64,000 nucleotides of DNA from the NCBI GenBank assembly GCA_019454125.1, contig CP075365.1:2102218-2166217 (forward strand). Direction: 5' to 3'. This stretch comes from Fimbriimonadaceae bacterium (GTDB lineage: Bacteria; Armatimonadota; Fimbriimonadia; Fimbriimonadales; Fimbriimonadaceae). Shown here in pieces: positions 24,286-32,630 of the stretch (its first letter is position 1; every line of letters begins with the position of its first letter). Made by a program: the position numbers and the translations under genes. Under the pieces are notes generated by a model. It saw only the letters and a program-made list of their open reading frames with translations. It did no database searches and was not told where the DNA came from.

Positions 24286-24291
24286 TACACT
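24286..24291 (+). promoter_or_regulatory. Putative -10 box of the GT4 gene
   Basis: TACACT, preceded by GG, 28 bases upstream of the ATG at 24320; faces away from the MFS promoter in the same 72-base divergent region. Confidence 0.4.
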
Positions 24292-24319
24292 TTTGACCTT
24301 CTGTAAGCGCGCGTCCCCA

Positions 24320-25411
24320 ATGATGCCTCGCCTGCGTGTCCTGCAAATCGTGTCGAGTTCGGCGACGTCAGGCGCCGAGCACCACTGCTTGGTGCTCGCC
24401 CGTCGGCTCGCGGCCCGGGGACACTCGGTCGAAGTCGTTTGCCCGCCGATCGACTGGATGCAGGAATCGCTGGCCGAGGCAAACATCCCCTGCCACCCGA
24501 TGGACATGCGCGAAGGGGGCGGGCGCACCGCAATCGGCAAGGTCTCGTCGATCGTCCGCCGAGGCGGGTTCTCCCTGATCCATTCCCACCTGAGTCGCGC
24601 CACGTACCTCGGCGCCATCGCGTCCGCCTTCCACCGGGTGCCGCTCGTCTCCACCGTCCACGTTGAGACCCGCGAGCCGATCTATCGCTTCATCACCTGG
24701 GGCTCGAACCGCATCATCGCGGTGAGCAACTATATCCACGGGGTGTTGAAAGGCAGGGGCGTGCGCTCCGACGCCATCGACGTCGTCTACAACGGCACCG
24801 ACTTCGCCGACCGGAACCAGGGGGACTCGACGGCGGTGCACCGCGAATTTGGTATCCCCGAGGGCCGCCGCCTGGTCGGGCTCGTGGGGCGCATAGCGCC
24901 GGAGAAGGGCCATCACATCGCCCTGGAGGCCTTTGCTAACCTGGCCCAAGAGCACACGGACACCCAGCTGATGTTCGTCGGGCGGGCGGAGGGCGACTTC
25001 CCCGGCCAACTGCGCGAAGAAGTCACCAAGCTTGGCCTGGCCGACCGGGTGACTTTCACGGGCGACCGCAGCGACGTCGCGCGGCTCTTCGACGCCATGG
25101 AGTTTTCCATTCTCCCCACCGTGATGGAGTCGTTCGGGCTCGCCGTTATCGAGTGCATGGCGCGGGGGCGGCCCGTCGTCGCCTCGAAAGTCGGGGCTCT
25201 GGGCGAGCTGATCGAGCACGGCGAGAACGGCCTTTTGGTCGAGCAGACTTCCGAGGCGTTCGCCCACGCGATGCGCCAATTGCTCGCAGACCCTGTGCTC
25301 GTCGACCGCATGGGGCGCCTCGCGCGCATCCGTATCCAGGAGCGCTTCACCGTCGCCCAGATGGTGGAGCGGATCGAGGCGGTCTACTACCGCGCCGCCC
25401 GCCTCGGCTAG
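24320..25411 (+). CDS. Glycosyltransferase family 4 protein
   Basis: 363 residues from ATG 24320 (a second ATG follows directly; a TTG at 24293 overlaps the -10 box). GT-B fold: the N-terminal domain has LQIVSSSATSGAEHH with the GAE acceptor loop, then a linker and the C-terminal donor domain with VGLVGRIAPEKGHH (about residue 192) and the E-x7-E motif in ESFGLAVIECMARG (about 272-282) plus GLLV. Members use nucleotide-sugars to build polysaccharide or glycolipid; the exact product is unknown. Convergent with the DUF1385 gene, the stop codons overlapping by four bases. Confidence 0.9.
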   Translation: MMPRLRVLQIVSSSATSGAEHHCLVLARRLAARGHSVEVVCPPIDWMQESLAEANIPCHPMDMREGGGRTAIGKVSSIVRRGGFSLIHSHLSRATYLGAIASAFHRVPLVSTVHVETREPIYRFITWGSNRIIAVSNYIHGVLKGRGVRSDAIDVVYNGTDFADRNQGDSTAVHREFGIPEGRRLVGLVGRIAPEKGHHIALEAFANLAQEHTDTQLMFVGRAEGDFPGQLREEVTKLGLADRVTFTGDRSDVARLFDAMEFSILPTVMESFGLAVIECMARGRPVVASKVGALGELIEHGENGLLVEQTSEAFAHAMRQLLADPVLVDRMGRLARIRIQERFTVAQMVERIEAVYYRAARLG

Positions 25412-26481
25412 GCGTTCGCGGGAGCCGGGTCCGAGGGCACCGCCGCCCGAGCGTGATAGTCGTCCGTGTTGAGCAGCTCCCCCGTGTCCTCCGCGTCCAT
25501 CACAGCTTCCAGGCTCGCGATGGCGACCTCGATTTGGGCTTGCTCCGGTTCGGCGGTCGTGATGAATTGGGTGGCGAGCCCGGGGGCGAGCAGCACGTTG
25601 ACCCATTTCTGCTCCTTTGCCTTCCCCGCCGCGCGGATGACCTCGTAGCTGATGCCGGCGACGAACGGCAAGACGAGCAAGTCCACCAGAATGCGGCTGG
25701 CCGCTAGCAGCCAGCCCGGCGCCGTCAAGGGGACGATGAGGTCGCGCGGGATGAGCGGCACGATCAAGAACGTCACGATCGCCACGATGATCGCGAAGTT
25801 CGTCCCGCACCGCGGGTGGAGCCGGGTTTGGGCGGCACAGTTCGCCGCGTTCAGCTCGACGTGGGCCTCGACCGTATTGATTGCTTTGTGCTCGGCGCCG
25901 TGGTACTTGAAGACTTCGTAAATGGTGGGGATGCGACTGATCGCGCCCAGGTAACCGATGAAGAGCAGGATCTTGATGACTTCTGCGATGTAGTTGGTGG
26001 CCAATGGGAAGCGGTTCGCCTCTTGGCCGGTCGCAGTGCGGACGCTGAACTCGGCGACGACCTCGGGCGCGGCCTTGAAGACGAAAAAGCCGATCACGAG
26101 CGAGACCAAAATGGTCAGGCCGATCACAAAGTTGTCGGTCGCCTTGCTCGTCTTTTTGACGCTGGCCGCCTCGGCGGGGTCGAGATGCTTTTCCTCGGTC
26201 TGCACGCCCGCCGCGAAGTTCATCGCGCGGGTGCCGAGCGCCATCGTGTCCAAGATCGCCAGGCTTCCGCGAAGGAAGGGGGCCTTAAGCCACTTCTGAC
26301 GGCCGATCCAGGTCTTTTCGAGCGGCTCCGTCTTGACGACGATCTTCCCGTTGGGGGCCCGGCACGCCACCGCCCAGTAGTTCGGCGAACGCATCATGAC
26401 TCCTTCCACCACGGCCATGCCGCCAAACGTGAGGTACTCGGCCGACTTCAAGTTGCTCTCGACCGGCGACTTCTCGGACAT
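25408..26481 (-). CDS. DUF1385 (YqhQ-like) membrane protein
   Basis: 357 residues. The opening GGMAVVEGVMMRSPNYWAVA, then FLRGSLAILDTMALGTRAMNF (key residues R-G) and the EHKAINTVEAH segment with a His-rich HPRCGTNF loop are the DUF1385 pattern; several hydrophobic helices lie in between (about residues 133-150, 185-200, 248-285). The family is described as a predicted metal-dependent membrane enzyme without an assigned reaction. A polar tail of about 60 residues ends the protein. TACACT sits eight bases before the ATG. Confidence 0.88.
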   Translation of the reverse strand: MSEKSPVESNLKSAEYLTFGGMAVVEGVMMRSPNYWAVACRAPNGKIVVKTEPLEKTWIGRQKWLKAPFLRGSLAILDTMALGTRAMNFAAGVQTEEKHLDPAEAASVKKTSKATDNFVIGLTILVSLVIGFFVFKAAPEVVAEFSVRTATGQEANRFPLATNYIAEVIKILLFIGYLGAISRIPTIYEVFKYHGAEHKAINTVEAHVELNAANCAAQTRLHPRCGTNFAIIVAIVTFLIVPLIPRDLIVPLTAPGWLLAASRILVDLLVLPFVAGISYEVIRAAGKAKEQKWVNVLLAPGLATQFITTAEPEQAQIEVAIASLEAVMDAEDTGELLNTDDYHARAAVPSDPAPANA

Positions 26482-26489
26482 TCGCGCGG

Positions 26490-26495
26490 AGTGTA
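26490..26495 (-). promoter_or_regulatory. Putative -10 box of the DUF1385 gene
   Basis: TACACT on the minus strand (GGTACACT), eight bases upstream of the ATG at 26481, no ribosome binding site. Confidence 0.5.
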
Positions 26496-26617
26496 CCTAC
26501 CCTGCCTTTCGGCCTCGGAGAGCCTATCAAATGCCCTAGACTTGAAGCAGTCCACGGAACTTTTTGGCCAGAAACGCAGTCATTCCCGCTGTGGCACTGG
26601 CCACAAGGAGCAAGAAC

Positions 26618-26812
26618 ATGGGTCAATTCGACCGGTTGGAGCTCACTGAGGATGAGGCGTACTCGCTTCTCGCTCTCTGTATGACGAGCGACATGGCGCT
26701 GGACCCCCAGTCCGAACAGGCACTGCGGAAGCTGGCCGACTTCTGTCGGTCTCATCGCAATAGTCGGGATAATAACATCGCAGGTGTCAGTGAGCTGGGC
26801 GTGGCGGGCTAA
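26618..26812 (+). CDS. Small acidic helical protein
   Basis: 64 residues from an ATG with AAGGAG nine bases upstream; the upstream in-frame ATG at 26564 has no ribosome binding site. The sequence (LELTEDEAYSLLALCMTSDM ... EQALRKLADFCRSH) is amphipathic helical, with two cysteines 20-30 residues apart and no membrane segment. No family recognised. The leader carries TAGACT at about 26537, a possible -10. Its good ribosome binding site contrasts with the leaderless neighbours. Confidence 0.6.
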   Translation: MGQFDRLELTEDEAYSLLALCMTSDMALDPQSEQALRKLADFCRSHRNSRDNNIAGVSELGVAG

Positions 26813-26820
26813 GGCCCGCC
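26803..26820 (+). terminator. Hairpin over the stop codon of the small protein
   Basis: Perfect stem GGCGGGC (26803-26809) / GCCCGCC (26814-26820) with loop TAAG, which holds part of the stop codon. No T tract follows (TTCGCC), so termination strength is uncertain. Confidence 0.45.
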
Positions 26821-26852
26821 TTCGCCATTTATGGCCCCTGGCGCGACGGCGG

Positions 26853-26858
26853 TAGAGT
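26853..26858 (+). promoter_or_regulatory. Putative -10 box of the NIF3-like gene
   Basis: TAGAGT preceded by GG, seven bases before the ATG at 26866; no ribosome binding site. Confidence 0.5.
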
Positions 26859-26865
26859 TGTTGCC

Positions 26866-27975
26866 ATGGCGACTGTCGGCGACGTCGAACAGGCCCTTGA
26901 GAGCCTGGCCCCTTCCCACCTGGCCTTCGACTGGGACCACATCGGCCTCCAGGTGGGCGACCGCGCGGCTTCGGTCACGCGGGTCGTCGTCTCGCTGGAT
27001 TCTTCGACCGGGGCGGCAGAGCGGGCGAGGCAGCGAGGCGCACAGATGCTGGTGAGCCACCACCCCCTCGTCTGGAAGGCGACCGACCGGTTTACAGCGG
27101 ACAGCAACGACCCGCGCCGAGGGCTCCCCTTCTGGCTCGCGCGCGAGGGGATCGCCTTCGCCGCCGCCCACACCAACTGGGACTGCGCCACGGACGGTCT
27201 CAACGACGAACTGGCAGAAAGGTTGCGACTTAGGGACGTCCAAACCTTCGGGGGCTCCTCCGAAGCAGAAGCGGCCAAGTTGGTCGTCTATAGCCCGGAA
27301 AGCGACGTAGACGCACTGCTGGACGCCCTGGCCGCGGCCGGCGCGGGCGAGATCGGCGCCTACAAACGGTGCGCCTTCATGGCCCCGGGGCGGGGCACCT
27401 TCTGGGCAGGCCCGGAGACCAACCCGACGATCGGCAAGCCGGGCGAGGTCGAAGTGGTCGAGGAGGTCCGGATTGAGACCGTCTTCCCCCTAGCCAAGAG
27501 GCGCGAAGTCGAGCAGGCCGTGGTCGCCATCCATAGCTATGAGGAACCCGCCTTCGACGTCCTCCCTCTGACGCGGCCTACCTATGGCCTGCCGATGGGG
27601 CGCTGGGGGCGGCTGCCAGAACCGATGGGCCGCGCGGCATTCCGTGACCATGTGGACGCGTGCCTGGGCACTCGCTGCGAGCTCTGGTGCCCGGAGGGTC
27701 TTCGGGAGATCGCGACGGTGGCGGTGGTCGGGGGCGGCGCGGGCGGCGAATGGAGAAACGCCGTGCGCCATGCGGACGCCTACCTCACCGGAGAGGTCCG
27801 CCAGGACGAGGCGCTCAGCGCGGTGGAAGCGGGCCTGGCGATCTGTGCGGCCGGACATTACGCGACCGAGCAACCCGGCGTGGAACGCCTCGCACGACGG
27901 CTGGCCGAGAAGCTCCCCGAGATCGAGTTCGAGGTCTACGCCCCGGAGCCCGGAACTTATGGTCGCCCGCTATAA
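26866..27975 (+). CDS. NIF3-like dinuclear metal-centre protein (DUF34)
   Basis: 369 residues, the longer NIF3 form with an inserted PII/CutA-like domain. Metal ligands of the N-terminal half are visible in VSHHPLVW (H65, H66) and AAHTNWD (H102, D106), and of the C-terminal half in AAGHYATEQPG (His and Glu). The insert spans roughly residues 130-230 (VVYSPESDVDALLDALAAAGAG ... IETVFPLAKRREVEQAV, containing the typical G-Y-x-x-C region altered to AYKRCAF). Related proteins include YqfO; a GTP cyclohydrolase type I-like activity was once proposed, but function is not settled. Confidence 0.9.
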   Translation: MATVGDVEQALESLAPSHLAFDWDHIGLQVGDRAASVTRVVVSLDSSTGAAERARQRGAQMLVSHHPLVWKATDRFTADSNDPRRGLPFWLAREGIAFAAAHTNWDCATDGLNDELAERLRLRDVQTFGGSSEAEAAKLVVYSPESDVDALLDALAAAGAGEIGAYKRCAFMAPGRGTFWAGPETNPTIGKPGEVEVVEEVRIETVFPLAKRREVEQAVVAIHSYEEPAFDVLPLTRPTYGLPMGRWGRLPEPMGRAAFRDHVDACLGTRCELWCPEGLREIATVAVVGGGAGGEWRNAVRHADAYLTGEVRQDEALSAVEAGLAICAAGHYATEQPGVERLARRLAEKLPEIEFEVYAPEPGTYGRPL

Positions 27976-28012
27976 CTGGTTAAGATAGTTCTGCTTTTTC
28001 ATTGCGAACATG

Positions 28013-28042
28013 TTGACATCTACGAACACTTTGTGCAATAGT
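28013..28042 (+). promoter_or_regulatory. Promoter of the DinB-like gene
   Basis: Perfect -35 TTGACA (28013-28018), 18-base spacer, -10 AATAGT (28037-28042). The expected start of transcription, about seven bases further, coincides with the ATG at 28050, so the mRNA should have no leader. Confidence 0.6.
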
Positions 28043-28049
28043 CTGCGCG

Positions 28050-28520
28050 ATGGCAAGCATGGACCTGCTCATTGCAGCGCTCGATTCGGCGGTCTGGGAA
28101 CTCAGCGAGGCGTTCAAAGACTTCCCCGATTCGGACGTTTGGAAGCGGCCGGACCCGCGATTGCTCAGCGCCGGCGAACTGGCCGCGCACATTGCTTACT
28201 GGGAGGCCGAATCGCTGCTGGGAGGGGGCTTTGAGAGCCCGCTGGTCAACAAGGCGGCCGACTACTACACCTCCCATGTCGGCCAGCCCTTCGAACTGAA
28301 TCTGGGCGCGGAGGCGGTCTATGCCGAGGTCAAGAGGGTGCACGAGGCGTGCAAGGCCGCGCTCGTCGCGAGCCCCCACGATAGCGAGCAGCCTTGCTCG
28401 AACCGGGACGGCTGGACCTGGGGCTACACGTTGCAATACCAGGTCTTCCACGTGGCCTACCACACGGGCCAGGTCTATTCCGTGCGGCACCTGCTGGGGC
28501 ACGAGACGCCGGACAATTAG
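28050..28520 (+). CDS. DinB-family four-helix protein
   Basis: 156 residues with the DinB/YfiT fold pattern: a first helix, SAGELAAHIAYWE carrying the first metal-binding histidine (about residue 51), and C-terminal QVFHVAYHTGQVYSVRHLLG with the other two (about 133 and 137). The family comprises metal-dependent thiol transferases, for example acting on bacillithiol or mycothiol, and damage-inducible proteins. The start coincides with a predicted leaderless transcript start. Substrate and thiol are unknown. Confidence 0.85.
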   Translation: MASMDLLIAALDSAVWELSEAFKDFPDSDVWKRPDPRLLSAGELAAHIAYWEAESLLGGGFESPLVNKAADYYTSHVGQPFELNLGAEAVYAEVKRVHEACKAALVASPHDSEQPCSNRDGWTWGYTLQYQVFHVAYHTGQVYSVRHLLGHETPDN

Positions 28521-28526
28521 GCGCGG

Positions 28527-28865
28527 CTAGGCGAACGGACGGACTTCCACCGAGCCACGGCAAGCCGCGGCCGCCTTCTTGCCCCATTCGAGGGCCTCGT
28601 CCGGGCTCGCGACGTCCAGGACCCAGAACCCGTCGACGTATTCTTGGGCTTCGAGGTGACGGCCATCGGTCACGGAGAGCGAGCCATCGACGGCGCGTCG
28701 GATGGTCTTCGCGCTGCCCGGGGCCTTGAGGCCACCCACGAAGACGCGGACTCCCGCGTCGATCATGTCTTGATTGACCTGGTCGATGGCGTCCACGACC
28801 TCTTTCGTGATCTGGGTGCCGTGGTCGAAGTCGTTGGGGCGATGGATGGCGACGAGGAACTTCAT
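28527..28865 (-). CDS. YciI-related (YCII domain) protein
   Basis: 112 residues. The order MKFLVAIHRPN, D-M-I-D-A-G-V-R-V-F-V-G-G-L, the SLSVTDGRHLEAQEYVDGFWVLDV stretch (DG-F-Y-type motif) and EWGKKAAAACRGSVEVRPFA are those of the YCII/DGPFAET group of alpha-beta barrel dimers. Such proteins often accompany ECF sigma factors of the SigK type or act as small enzymes, but no sigma gene adjoins this one. Convergent with the DinB gene six bases away. Confidence 0.85.
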   Translation of the reverse strand: MKFLVAIHRPNDFDHGTQITKEVVDAIDQVNQDMIDAGVRVFVGGLKAPGSAKTIRRAVDGSLSVTDGRHLEAQEYVDGFWVLDVASPDEALEWGKKAAAACRGSVEVRPFA

Positions 28866-28921
28866 CTCAGGACACCTGCCTGTCGGCGCGCACTCCGGAT
28901 CGACAACGCTCGGAACGGGAG

Positions 28922-28997
28922 TGGTACCCCGGACGGGACTCGAACCCGCGATTTCCTCCTTGAAAGGGAGGCGTCCTAACCGCTAGACCACCGGGGC
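28922..28997 (-). tRNA. tRNA-Glu (anticodon TTC)
   Basis: Read on the minus strand: acceptor GCCCCGG paired with CCGGGGT, T arm GCGGG/CCCGT around TTCGAGT, anticodon stem with loop CTTTCAA (anticodon TTC), encoded CCA end. The first acceptor pair is G:T. CATAAT on the same strand, at 29015-29020, is a possible -10. Confidence 0.95.
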
Positions 28998-29054
28998 GGA
29001 TCGCTCAGAGAGAAATTATGGCAGGTCAACGGCGGGAGGCCGGGATGACCAAGA

Positions 29055-29084
29055 GTCGCGGGACGCCTTTCGGCGTCCCGCGAC
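29055..29084 (-). terminator. Strong hairpin after the LysM/NlpC gene
   Basis: Perfect 13-base stem (29055-29067 with 29072-29084) and loop TTTC on the plus strand, starting five bases after the stop codon on the minus strand. Very stable; T run weak (TCTTGG on the minus strand). Confidence 0.75.
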
Positions 29085-29088
29085 AAGT

Positions 29089-30699
29089 TCAGCGTCCGAC
29101 GACGTCGGACTTCGGCCCGACTTTCGGGGCGGGATCCATCTCCAGCGTGGAGGGGATGGTGTGCTCGCTCGCCGCGGGCGCGGATTCGCGCTCCTTGGCG
29201 GGCGCGGCCTTCGGCTCGTCGGCGACGACCGTCTTCACCTTTTTCTTCGGAGCATCGCTCTCCTCGAAGTCGGCGGCCACCTTGGAGCCTTTCACGCCGC
29301 TGACGCGGCGCGCACCGGCGTAGCGCTTGCTGTAGTAGCTGTCGCTGAGGTTGTTCACTCGGACCCTTCCTCCGCCGCTACTCGCGTGGACGAACTTGCC
29401 GCCACCGATATAGATGCCGACGTGGCTGACCCGCGAACCGCGCGTGTTGAAGAAGACGAGGTCTCCTTTCTGCAGGCCACCCTTTGAGACAGGGGTGCCC
29501 GAGCGAGACTGCTCGATCGAGGTGCGCGGGATCGACTTGCCGTTCCGCGAATAGACGAAGCTCGTGAAGCCGCTGCAGTCGAAGCCGCCTCGCGAGGTGC
29601 CGCCCCAGCGATAAGGGGTGCCGAGCTGGGCAAGGGCGGTGCCCACGACCGAGCCCGCGGCGGCGGCGCTCAGGGGAGCGACCGGGCGGCTAGACCGGGG
29701 GCTGGCGACCGATTTGGCCGGCTCGCGGTACGTGGCGACTACGGTGGACCTTGTGGCCGTGCGGGTCTTGGTCGGTGCGGCCTTCGCGATCTTGGTCGCC
29801 CGCGGGATGTCCCCGCCGGCGATGGCTTCAGAAGCGGTCACAGAAGCGAGCAGGTCGCCGCGGACCCAACCCACGGTGCCACCGCCGAACTCCAACTTGT
29901 ACCAGTCGCCCACCCGGTCGCGGACCTTCGCGATGCGGCCTGGACTCACCATGGCGAGTCGGGACGCGGAGGTCTTCGCGCCGGAGCGGACGATGACGTT
30001 GTCGCGAATCACGCGGGCGCGCTTCGTGGCGATGCGGGCGATCCCGGGAGTCTCAGCCTTGCTACCCGTGGCTTCGCCGGGAACATGGAGCACGGCGCCG
30101 ATCTTCAAGCGGCCCCAATCCGTGTCCGGGTTCAACTCGCGAAGCTTGGTCGAGGTGATGCCATACTTCCGCGCGATCGTCCAGTCGTTTTCCCCGACGC
30201 GGACTTTGTGACGGCCGTGCCCTACGGTCTTCGAGGCCGGCTTCATGGCAGGGGTCGAAGCGGGCGCAGCTGGCGCGGTGGGTGCGGACGTCTTCGGCTC
30301 GGCTTTGGCGACCGCCGTCGGCACGGTCACGTAGGAGCCAATCTTGAGGTAGCGCCAGTCCACGTTCGGGTTCATGGCGCGGAGGTCGCTCGGCTTGATG
30401 TTGAAGCGGCGGGCGATGCTCCAGTCGGTGTCCCCGTTCTGGACTTTGTACCCGTCCTGGACAGGGGCGGCGGAAGGCTTTTCTTCCTTGACGCGGCCCG
30501 GGATCACGATCACGGTGCCGGGCCGGATCCGGGTGGGCTCCACGTCTGGGTTGGCGTCGATCAGCTTCTGATAGCCGATCCCATAAAGTTTGGAGACCGT
30601 GGCAAAGTTTTGCCCGGGCTCCATTTTGTGTCGGTTAGAGGGCGTGTACGACGCGCTAGCGAGCAGCGCACAAGCCCAAACTGTGCCGGATAGGGTCAA
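29089..30699 (-). CDS. Peptidoglycan hydrolase with three LysM domains, SH3 domain and NlpC/P60 domain
   Basis: 536 residues from a TTG at 30699 with GGAGG six bases upstream. A signal-like segment (SGTVWACALLASASY) precedes three LysM repeats near residues 20-65, 80-125 and 160-205 (the second and third contain TDWSIARRFNI and NDWTIARKYGI), an SH3b segment (about 230-290, ending VGWVRGDLL) and an NlpC/P60 endopeptidase with catalytic C375 in FDCSGFTSFVY and the histidine in SHVGIYIGGG. It should cleave stem-peptide bonds in the wall. A longer frame back to 30990 has no signal peptide and overlaps the promoter. Divergent from the first GT2 gene. Confidence 0.92.
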   Translation of the reverse strand: MTLSGTVWACALLASASYTPSNRHKMEPGQNFATVSKLYGIGYQKLIDANPDVEPTRIRPGTVIVIPGRVKEEKPSAAPVQDGYKVQNGDTDWSIARRFNIKPSDLRAMNPNVDWRYLKIGSYVTVPTAVAKAEPKTSAPTAPAAPASTPAMKPASKTVGHGRHKVRVGENDWTIARKYGITSTKLRELNPDTDWGRLKIGAVLHVPGEATGSKAETPGIARIATKRARVIRDNVIVRSGAKTSASRLAMVSPGRIAKVRDRVGDWYKLEFGGGTVGWVRGDLLASVTASEAIAGGDIPRATKIAKAAPTKTRTATRSTVVATYREPAKSVASPRSSRPVAPLSAAAAGSVVGTALAQLGTPYRWGGTSRGGFDCSGFTSFVYSRNGKSIPRTSIEQSRSGTPVSKGGLQKGDLVFFNTRGSRVSHVGIYIGGGKFVHASSGGGRVRVNNLSDSYYSKRYAGARRVSGVKGSKVAADFEESDAPKKKVKTVVADEPKAAPAKERESAPAASEHTIPSTLEMDPAPKVGPKSDVVGR

Positions 30700-30756
30700 A
30701 CTGTTTCCTCCTCCGAGCCAGGCGAAAGCTCTTGCGAGCCCGGCCAAAGCTAAGGC

Positions 30757-30786
30757 GTTATACCGGTGTTTTTCCGGCAGCGTCAA
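30757..30786 (-). promoter_or_regulatory. Promoter of the LysM/NlpC hydrolase gene
   Basis: On the minus strand, TTGACG (30781-30786), 18-base spacer, TATAAC (30757-30762). It gives a leader of about 60 bases with a GCTC-GCAA-GAGC hairpin and a GGAGGAGG ribosome binding site. Confidence 0.65.
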
Positions 30787-30877
30787 CCAGCACGGCCGAT
30801 ATTGGGACCTTAAATGCAATATTTCTCTCCTTTCTAAAAGTTCGATCCTCGGACTCGTGGTAGCATTTTCGGCGGGA

Positions 30878-31759
30878 ATGCTCAGCATCCTGATCGTGAA
30901 CTGGAACACACGGGACCTCTTGCTCGCCTGTTTGCGATCCCTTTGGCGCTTTCGGCCCGTCTTTGAGGTAGAGACTATTGTGGTCGACAACGCTTCCGGC
31001 GACGGAAGCGCAGAGGCCGTTGAATCCGAGTTCCCCTGGGTTCGGCTCGTCAGGGCCGGAAGGAACCTGGGCTACGCCGCAGGTAACAACCTGGCGTTCC
31101 TTAATGCCCAAGGTGATTGGCTCTTAACGCTTAATCCTGACACAGAGTTTGATGACGATACGCTCCAACGGTCTGTCGAAACCTTAATCGATAAGCCGAC
31201 CTATGGCGCGCTCGGGGTGCGCTTGGTCGGACCCGAAGGGGAAACTCAGCGGTCGGTCCGTGGCTTTCCGTCCCTCGCCGGCGTCCTCGGGGCCGCGACC
31301 GGCCTCGACCGGCTCTTCCCTAGTTCGCCGCTTGGGTCGTACAGCCTCCCCACCTTCGACTATGCCGCGGACGGCCCCGCCCCCCAGCCGATGGGGACTT
31401 TCCTGCTTTTCCGACGTGCAGCGCTGGAAGCCGTAGGGGATCCGAGCCGTCCTTTCGACGAAAGGTTTCCCATCTTCTTTAACGAGGTGGACCTTCTCTA
31501 TCGGCTTGGGCAGGCGGGGTGGCCATGCTGGTATTCCTCACAGTGCCACGTCCGGCACCACCATGGGGCCAGCACCCGACAAGTCCGCAAAAGTATGATT
31601 TGGGAGTCGCACGAGAGCTTAGTCCGTTACCTTCATAAGCACTCCCGCGGGCCGCAAAGGTTGTTGCTTCCCGCCGTTGCCTTGGCGGTGCGAGCCGGGG
31701 CTTTTGCCCGGGCAAAGGGCTACCATGCCGGATTTCGACCTGACCATAACAATCTGTAG
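30878..31759 (+). CDS. Glycosyltransferase family 2 protein (rhamnosyltransferase-like)
   Basis: 293 residues from ATG 30878 (MLSILIVNWNTRDLL); a frame extending to 30590 overlaps the divergent hydrolase gene and is not used. GT-A features: IVVDNASGDGS near residue 36, NLGYAAGNN, the acidic site LNPDTEFDDD at about 85, and GTFLLFRRAALEAVG followed by FFNEVDLLYRLGQAGW, the ED-Y-like loop. The order resembles WbbL-type enzymes of O-antigen or exopolysaccharide assembly. TAGCAT lies eleven bases upstream. First of three overlapping genes (35-base overlap with the next). Confidence 0.87.
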   Translation: MLSILIVNWNTRDLLLACLRSLWRFRPVFEVETIVVDNASGDGSAEAVESEFPWVRLVRAGRNLGYAAGNNLAFLNAQGDWLLTLNPDTEFDDDTLQRSVETLIDKPTYGALGVRLVGPEGETQRSVRGFPSLAGVLGAATGLDRLFPSSPLGSYSLPTFDYAADGPAPQPMGTFLLFRRAALEAVGDPSRPFDERFPIFFNEVDLLYRLGQAGWPCWYSSQCHVRHHHGASTRQVRKSMIWESHESLVRYLHKHSRGPQRLLLPAVALAVRAGAFARAKGYHAGFRPDHNNL

Positions 31760-32630
31760 CTGGAACACGGTCGAAGACCTTCGCACCTGCCTGGCGAGCC
31801 TTAGGGCCTGCGCCGACGAGGGCTCGTTCGAGGTCCTCGTCGTCGACAATGCCAGCTTTGACGGGTCGCCGGACATGGTGGAGAGGGAGTTCCCCGAGTT
31901 CCGCCTCTTGCGCCAAGGGACGAATTTGGGATTCACGGGCGGCCACAACCTGGCCGTGGCCCAGCGGCGGGGGCGCCACGCGGCGCTCCTCAACTCCGAC
32001 ACGGTCGTCCACAAGGGCAGCGTCCGCGCCCTGCTGGCCTATATGGAGGCGCACCCGGAAGTGGGCGTCGTCGGGCCGAAACTGTTGAACCCAGACGGTT
32101 CGCTGCAGTACAGCTGCCGCAGGTTTCCGAACCCGGTCGCGGCGGCCTTCCGCAACACCGTCCTCGGCCGGCTCTTCCCGAATAACCCCTATGTCAAGGA
32201 GTACTTGATGCAGGACTTCGACCACACCCAGAACCGAGAAGTGGACTGGGTCAGCGGCGCGGCGATGTTCCTTCGGGCCGAGCTCATCGAAAAGGTCGGG
32301 TTGCTGGATCCCGGCTACTTCATGTACTGCGAGGACACCGACCTCTGCAAGCGCGCCTGGGAGGCCGGGTTCAAGGTCGTGTATCTTCCCGAGGCGGTGG
32401 TGACGCACGCGATTGGGCGGAGCACGGACAGGGTCGCGAACAAGATGATCGTCCGGTTTCACAAGTCCATGCTGCGGTACTACCGCAAGCACCTTGTCTC
32501 GAAAGCGCCTGCCCCCTTCCGCCCGTTGCTGGTCGCCGCCGCCGCGACCGCGCTTGCGTTGCGGGCCGGCCTCTTTCTCGCGAAGAACCATATGGACGTC
32601 GTGCGCCGATGGCTGAAAAGGCCGCGCTGA
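31725..32630 (+). CDS. Glycosyltransferase family 2 protein
   Basis: 301 residues from ATG 31725, inside the previous gene's 3' end. Motifs: ITICSWNTVEDL, VVDNASFDGSPDMV, NLGFTGGHN, the metal-binding LLNSDTVV (about residue 88), VSGAAMFLRAELIEKVGLLD and MYCEDTDLCKRAWEAGF (aspartates of the ED-D motif). Same subfamily as the preceding gene, so the two probably add successive sugars to one polymer. The C-terminal hydrophobic stretch (VAAAATALALRAGLFL) suggests membrane attachment. It overlaps the next gene by 22 bases. Confidence 0.88.
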   Translation: MPDFDLTITICSWNTVEDLRTCLASLRACADEGSFEVLVVDNASFDGSPDMVEREFPEFRLLRQGTNLGFTGGHNLAVAQRRGRHAALLNSDTVVHKGSVRALLAYMEAHPEVGVVGPKLLNPDGSLQYSCRRFPNPVAAAFRNTVLGRLFPNNPYVKEYLMQDFDHTQNREVDWVSGAAMFLRAELIEKVGLLDPGYFMYCEDTDLCKRAWEAGFKVVYLPEAVVTHAIGRSTDRVANKMIVRFHKSMLRYYRKHLVSKAPAPFRPLLVAAAATALALRAGLFLAKNHMDVVRRWLKRPR